From an uncultured Prevotellaceae bacterium (GTDB lineage: Bacteria > Bacteroidota > Bacteroidia > Bacteroidales > Bacteroidaceae), in the NCBI GenBank assembly GCA_902775075.1, contig CACYKX010000049.1, positions 1-15,958 of the forward strand: a DNA stretch of 15,958 nucleotides. Reading direction: 5' to 3'. Positions 15,881 to 15,958 of the stretch are shown one piece after another. Made by a program: the position numbers and the translations under genes. Positions within the stretch are counted from its first letter, which is position 1. Every line of letters begins with the position of its first letter. Under the pieces are notes generated by a model. The model ran no database searches and was not told where the DNA came from. It was given only the letters and a program-made list of their open reading frames with translations.

Positions 15881-15910
15881 GTTCTTTGAAACACTTACAT
15901 ACGCAAAGAA
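15881..15910 (+). promoter_or_regulatory. boxA-like antitermination element in rRNA leader
   Basis: GTTCTTTGAAAC at 15881-15892 resembles E. coli boxA (core CTCTTTAAC) and the GTTCTTTGA motif I recall upstream of 16S genes in Bacteroidota. TTCTTTG (15882-15888) is also complementary to CAAAGAA (15904-15910), so it could be sequestered in a 7-bp stem. The 16S gene itself is not within the window. Confidence 0.5.
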
Positions 15911-15958
15911 AGTAGTACAAGAAGCAAGCAGCGCGGTGTGCATACCTTATTATATATT

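Overview
The window is a chromosomal segment of a Bacteroidota bacterium, most likely order Bacteroidales and Prevotella-like. The grounds are protein sequences that look Bacteroidales-like from memory, promoter boxes of the Bacteroidota form TAnnTTTG, near absence of Shine-Dalgarno sequences, adk missing between secY and map, a lysine/alanine-rich tail on L17, and a CBM20-bearing MalQ. No database search was possible, so the genus is an inference.

Positions 1-11777 hold the 3' part of the S10 operon followed by the spc and alpha operons, all on the + strand and tightly packed: rplV (5' end cut off), rpsC, rplP, rpmC, rpsQ, rplN, rplX, rplE, rpsN, rpsH, rplF, rplR, rpsE, rpmD, rplO, secY, map, infA, rpmJ, rpsM, rpsK, rpsD, rpoA, rplQ. 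Together they supply ribosomal proteins of both subunits, the SecY translocon channel, methionine aminopeptidase, IF-1 and the RNA polymerase alpha subunit. A TAnnTTTG box in the rpmJ-rpsM gap suggests the alpha part has its own promoter. A strong intrinsic terminator after rplQ closes the block.

Positions 11778-14440 hold a separately promoted gene for a large 4-alpha-glucanotransferase (MalQ, GH77) with two predicted N-terminal starch-binding domains, the architecture of plant DPE2. Its G+C-rich codon use differs visibly from the ribosomal genes.

Positions 14441-15150 appear non-coding and are the least ordinary part. They contain a hexamer-like CGTTCC/CGTTAT tract, then a 28-bp inverted repeat (one mismatch) that encloses a degenerate tandem array of four 22-bp units, then a promoter. 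That promoter drives an A+T-rich gene for an unrecognised 175-residue protein with about four membrane segments (15151-15678).

The last 280 bases look like an rRNA operon control region: a promoter with TTTG-N20-TACTTTTG, a leader hairpin, and a boxA-like GTTCTTTGAA. A 16S rRNA gene probably begins just beyond the window.

Most of the window is ordinary housekeeping. The observations most worth checking are the inverted-repeat/22-bp array, the unknown membrane protein next to the rRNA promoter, and the zinc-free forms of S4, S14 and L36. I see no defence, mobile or otherwise novel multi-gene system.
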